From the NCBI RefSeq assembly GCF_900078755.1, contig NZ_FKIH01000028.1: DNA of 64,000 bases; one strand, written 5' to 3'. Below the pieces are notes generated by a model that was given only the letters and a program-made list of their open reading frames with translations, made no database searches and was not told where the DNA came from. Below, piece after piece: positions 61,744 to 64,000 of the stretch (within the stretch, counting starts at the first letter, position 1; each line of letters begins with the position of its first letter). The translations under genes were made by a program, and so were the position numbers. Source of the DNA: Ichthyocystis sparus (lineage in GTDB: Bacteria > Pseudomonadota > Gammaproteobacteria > Burkholderiales > 2013Ark19i).

Positions 61744-62181
61744 TTAGCATTTGCCTGATGTGTACTCACTTGAAACAGATGTGCTACACGACATAGTTAT
61801 GCCAGCCTTAGGTGTAAATTCGAATTTCAAGGTTATTGTTTTATTTCGTAATTCAGCCCTAATACCAGTTTTGCTAGAATAATTTTTATAGGTAAGTGTA
61901 GCGGTGCAGGCATTTCCATTTTTGGCAAATACTGCCTGACTGAAGTACTGAGAATCTTGATCAGTAAAGTTTACAGTCCCAGTTTTGCATCTTGATGACA
62001 AAGCCATGCTTTTTTGGGCGGAAGATCCTGCTATGAGCATTGCTTCTTGTAAGGAATCAATAAATTGTGACCTATTACCAAAATATACAAACACCGTAGC
62101 AGAAACGCTAGCTAGTATAGCTATCATGGAAACAGCAATCATAAACTCAAGCACGCTGAATCCTTTAGCATTGCTGGGCAT
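61744..62181 (-). CDS. Type IV pilin-like protein with canonical cleavage site
   Basis: A 145-residue prepilin with leader MPSNAKG and mature start FSVLEFMIAVSMIAILA, that is, Gly at -1 and Glu at +5. The globular part has Cys pairs near the middle and the C-terminus (MSCSTS, SGKC). It is not closely related to the pilins at 7871-9279, and is shorter; probably a minor pilin or pseudopilin. ATG 62181 follows AAGGTG. No assembly genes are near. Confidence 0.8.
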   Translation of the reverse strand: MPSNAKGFSVLEFMIAVSMIAILASVSATVFVYFGNRSQFIDSLQEAMLIAGSSAQKSMALSSRCKTGTVNFTDQDSQYFSQAVFAKNGNACTATLTYKNYSSKTGIRAELRNKTITLKFEFTPKAGITMSCSTSVSSEYTSGKC

Positions 62182-62297
62182 TGCCTACACCTTATATAGT
62201 TAGTAATATAATGCTGTATTATATAATGTACGTGTTTAATTTGTTTCTATCTTGAACATTTGTATGGTCTTTGCCTAAACTACTATAGGTTCTGTCT

Positions 62298-63158
62298 ATG
62301 TTCTCTATTGAACATTTTTTTGATGAAGCAACCAATTCCTTTACCTATGTCTTACACGATGATATCACCTCCGAAGCTGCTGTTATAGATCCAGTTATTT
62401 TTTATGACAATAATAGTAGCCAGGTTGAGATTGGTTCGCTAGAGAAAGTAATAAACTATATAAATTATAAGAATCTTACTTTGCGCTGGATATTGGAAAC
62501 TCATATTCATGCTGATCATCTAACAGGATCGTTTTATCTTAGGAAAGAGTTTGGTGGCAAGATAGCTATTTCTGATCAAATATTTAATGTTCTTAATGTA
62601 TGGGCACCAAAGTTTGGTTGGGATCTGAATAATAACTTTCTTGAAGGAGGTTTCGATCACTTTTTGAAGGATGGGGAAGAAATATTATTAGGAAACCATA
62701 AAATCAAAGTGTTACTGAGCTCTGGCCATACTCCGGCATCTCTAAGCTATCTGTTCAATGATGCTGTCTTTGTGGGTGATGCACTGATGATGCCTGATTT
62801 AGGTACTGCAAGGACAGATTTTATAGGAGGAAGTGCTAAAGAACTGTATCATTCGGTGAAAAATATTTACTTACTTCCTGAAAATTATCGTGTGTTTGTA
62901 GGACACGACTATCCTTCTGGTAGAAAATTGGAATGTTTTGCCACAATAGGTGAGCATGTTAGGACAAATGCCATGATTAGAGGAAAAACTAAGGAGGAAG
63001 ATTTTGTCTTCGCGCGTAACAAAAAAGACGAGGGCAAAAGCTACCCTCGACTAATTTTTCAGGCAGTCCAATTTAATCTAAAGTTGGGGTTTACTGAACC
63101 ATTGATGAAAGGTAAGCCTTTCTTCTTTACTATACCGGTTTATAACAAATTGTCTTAA
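62298..63158 (+). CDS. MBL-fold hydrolase, persulfide dioxygenase type
   Basis: A 286-residue metallo-beta-lactamase fold enzyme. The metal site motif is THIHADHLTG, followed by SSGHTPASLSYL, VFVGDALMMPDLGTARTDF and VFVGHDYP. The GTARTDFIGGSA segment and the C-terminal PRLIFQAVQFN are found in ETHE1/Blh-like persulfide dioxygenases, which oxidise glutathione persulfide to sulfite. The reaction is inferred from this subfamily; a glyoxalase II is less likely. It overlaps thiL by four bases, tail to tail. Confidence 0.85.
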   Translation: MFSIEHFFDEATNSFTYVLHDDITSEAAVIDPVIFYDNNSSQVEIGSLEKVINYINYKNLTLRWILETHIHADHLTGSFYLRKEFGGKIAISDQIFNVLNVWAPKFGWDLNNNFLEGGFDHFLKDGEEILLGNHKIKVLLSSGHTPASLSYLFNDAVFVGDALMMPDLGTARTDFIGGSAKELYHSVKNIYLLPENYRVFVGHDYPSGRKLECFATIGEHVRTNAMIRGKTKEEDFVFARNKKDEGKSYPRLIFQAVQFNLKLGFTEPLMKGKPFFFTIPVYNKLS

Positions 63159-64000
63159 CTGAAATGGGAAAAGCTGTCTATCGGTAGGATTTTTTCCGAT
63201 CCGTGCTTTTTTAGTATGATCCTTTCCTCGAGGTTTTGCGTTATCCTGCCAATTGTTGTCAAATCGTATTTGAACTCTTGTTTAAATTCTCTAACAATGT
63301 TGTCTACCATATCAGGACTTACGCAAAATATTAATCCATAGTCTTCCCCTCCTGTAAGTTGTACTGTTTCAGGGTCACACCCAAGATTTTCGCATACTTT
63401 AGCAAAGGAATAAGACGGGGGGAACCAGTCTTGTTCTATTACAGAACTTTTTTTAGATTGTTTGAGTATTCTTACTAGGTTAGGTAATATTCCATCCGAT
63501 GTATCTGTCATAGCATGCACCTGAGGGCGCTTTGCCAGCCATTTACCCTCAGCGAATCTGTTTGCTGGTCTCTTGAGTGCTTTTTGATATATCTCAAGCG
63601 ATTTGTTGCAAGATATATCATTTTCGTATGATAGTAACCCTACGTGAGCATGGCCAGCATTACCACACAGTAATATGAAATCACCATCCTCAGCTCCATT
63701 TATCCTCTTTATATACTTGGATTCAGATACGCCAATTAGTGTGATGACAATTTGTATTTCTCTAGGCGATTTGCTGACATTGCCACCCATTACTTCTATA
63801 TTGGTATCTTTGCAAAATTCACAAAAAAAGTTGCTCCATTGAAGCATGTATGATGCTTTTTTTTTCGGGAAAGATATGCTGTTCCACAGATATTTGGGTG
63901 TTGCGCCCATAGCTGATATATCACTTATGTTTACAGCTAATGCCTTATAAGCAAGATCTTGCGGCGTATAGTACTTAGTGCTAAAGTGAATGCTCTCAGT
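63155..64000 (-). CDS. thiL: Thiamine-monophosphate kinase, 5' end outside window
   Basis: ThiL phosphorylates thiamine monophosphate to the diphosphate cofactor. The frame is open to the window edge; the visible N-terminal side has LAYKALAVNISDISAMGATP, the ThiL motif for Mg-ATP, followed by MGGNVSKSP, ITLIGV, MTDTSDGI and QLTGGEDYGLIF. The gene starts before (right of) base 64000, so roughly 30-45 residues are missing. An internal ATG at 63910 is not the start. Confidence 0.92.
   Translation of the reverse strand, partial: TESIHFSTKYYTPQDLAYKALAVNISDISAMGATPKYLWNSISFPKKKASYMLQWSNFFCEFCKDTNIEVMGGNVSKSPREIQIVITLIGVSESKYIKRINGAEDGDFILLCGNAGHAHVGLLSYENDISCNKSLEIYQKALKRPANRFAEGKWLAKRPQVHAMTDTSDGILPNLVRILKQSKKSSVIEQDWFPPSYSFAKVCENLGCDPETVQLTGGEDYGLIFCVSPDMVDNIVREFKQEFKYDLTTIGRITQNLEERIILKKHGSEKILPIDSFSHFS

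Noticed and set aside
1..64000. CRISPR arrays, rRNA genes, insertion sequences with terminal repeats, replication origin
   Set aside because: Looked for regularly spaced repeats, rRNA motifs, transposase motifs and DnaA-box clusters; none was found.

Overview
This AT-rich window most likely comes from a betaproteobacterium related to Burkholderiales with an intracellular, host-associated way of life. The lineage call rests on gene order: nuoM-nuoN-DUF2818-NUDIX, rpsF-priB-rpsR-rplI, hflK-hflC-DUF2065-purA, yciB-bolA-parvulin, tsaB followed by a family 4 uracil-DNA glycosylase, and phaC/phaB/phaR with bdhA. The host-associated call rests on many long Ser/Thr/Asn-rich proteins without recognisable homology that carry eukaryote-like short motifs. 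From memory this recalls the fish epitheliocystis agents (Candidatus Ichthyocystis type), but that is inference; no 16S gene is present to test it.

Layout. 1-2991: end of the complex I operon and a NUDIX hydrolase. 3002-6537: three minus-strand unknown genes, two of them paralogues and one with a bipartite nuclear-localisation-like signal. 6538-10149: AT-rich DNA, then a tandem array of type IV pilin genes with repeated upstream blocks, the last copy a pseudogene. 10337-20596: housekeeping block (BON lipoprotein, tsaB, udg, tRNA-Val, thrS-infC-rpmI-rplT-pheS-pheT-ihfA, tRNA-Pro, rluD). 20709-30242: four large minus-strand genes of one apparently undescribed family. 30584-33614: a tyrosine recombinase, a small possible relative of that family, and a two-helix membrane protein. 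34216-37524: PHB synthesis and regulation. 37636-42548: bamD, tRNA-Leu/Gly/Cys, ppa and a Glu/Asp ABC transporter. 42660-48401: another two-helix membrane protein, a 1055-residue protein with a Gln/Tyr/Asn-rich prion-like head, and a small Ser/Thr-rich gene. 48823-64000: aspA, the ribosomal/primosomal operon with pyrF and dnaB, hflKC, purA, yciB, bolA, a parvulin, a tail-anchored-like protein, bdhA, a minor pilin, a persulfide-dioxygenase-like enzyme and the truncated thiL.

How the genes fit together. Glu/Asp uptake (GltIJKL) and aspartase can turn host amino acids into fumarate. PhaB and PhaC store carbon as PHB, PhaR regulates it, and BdhA acts on the released 3-hydroxybutyrate. The most interesting material is the accessory set. 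Large low-complexity proteins combine Pro-rich motifs (GIPLPPxP), EPIYA-like tyrosine motifs (ESIYEFM, ETLYEDV), coiled coils and a shared C-terminal domain, duplicated in one member. Two further proteins carry strong nuclear-localisation-like clusters. Three otherwise unrelated membrane proteins all contain an acidic dileucine signal of the form [DE]ExxPL[LI], the type read by eukaryotic AP adaptors. Together these suggest a repertoire of host-directed proteins; how they are secreted cannot be seen in this window.
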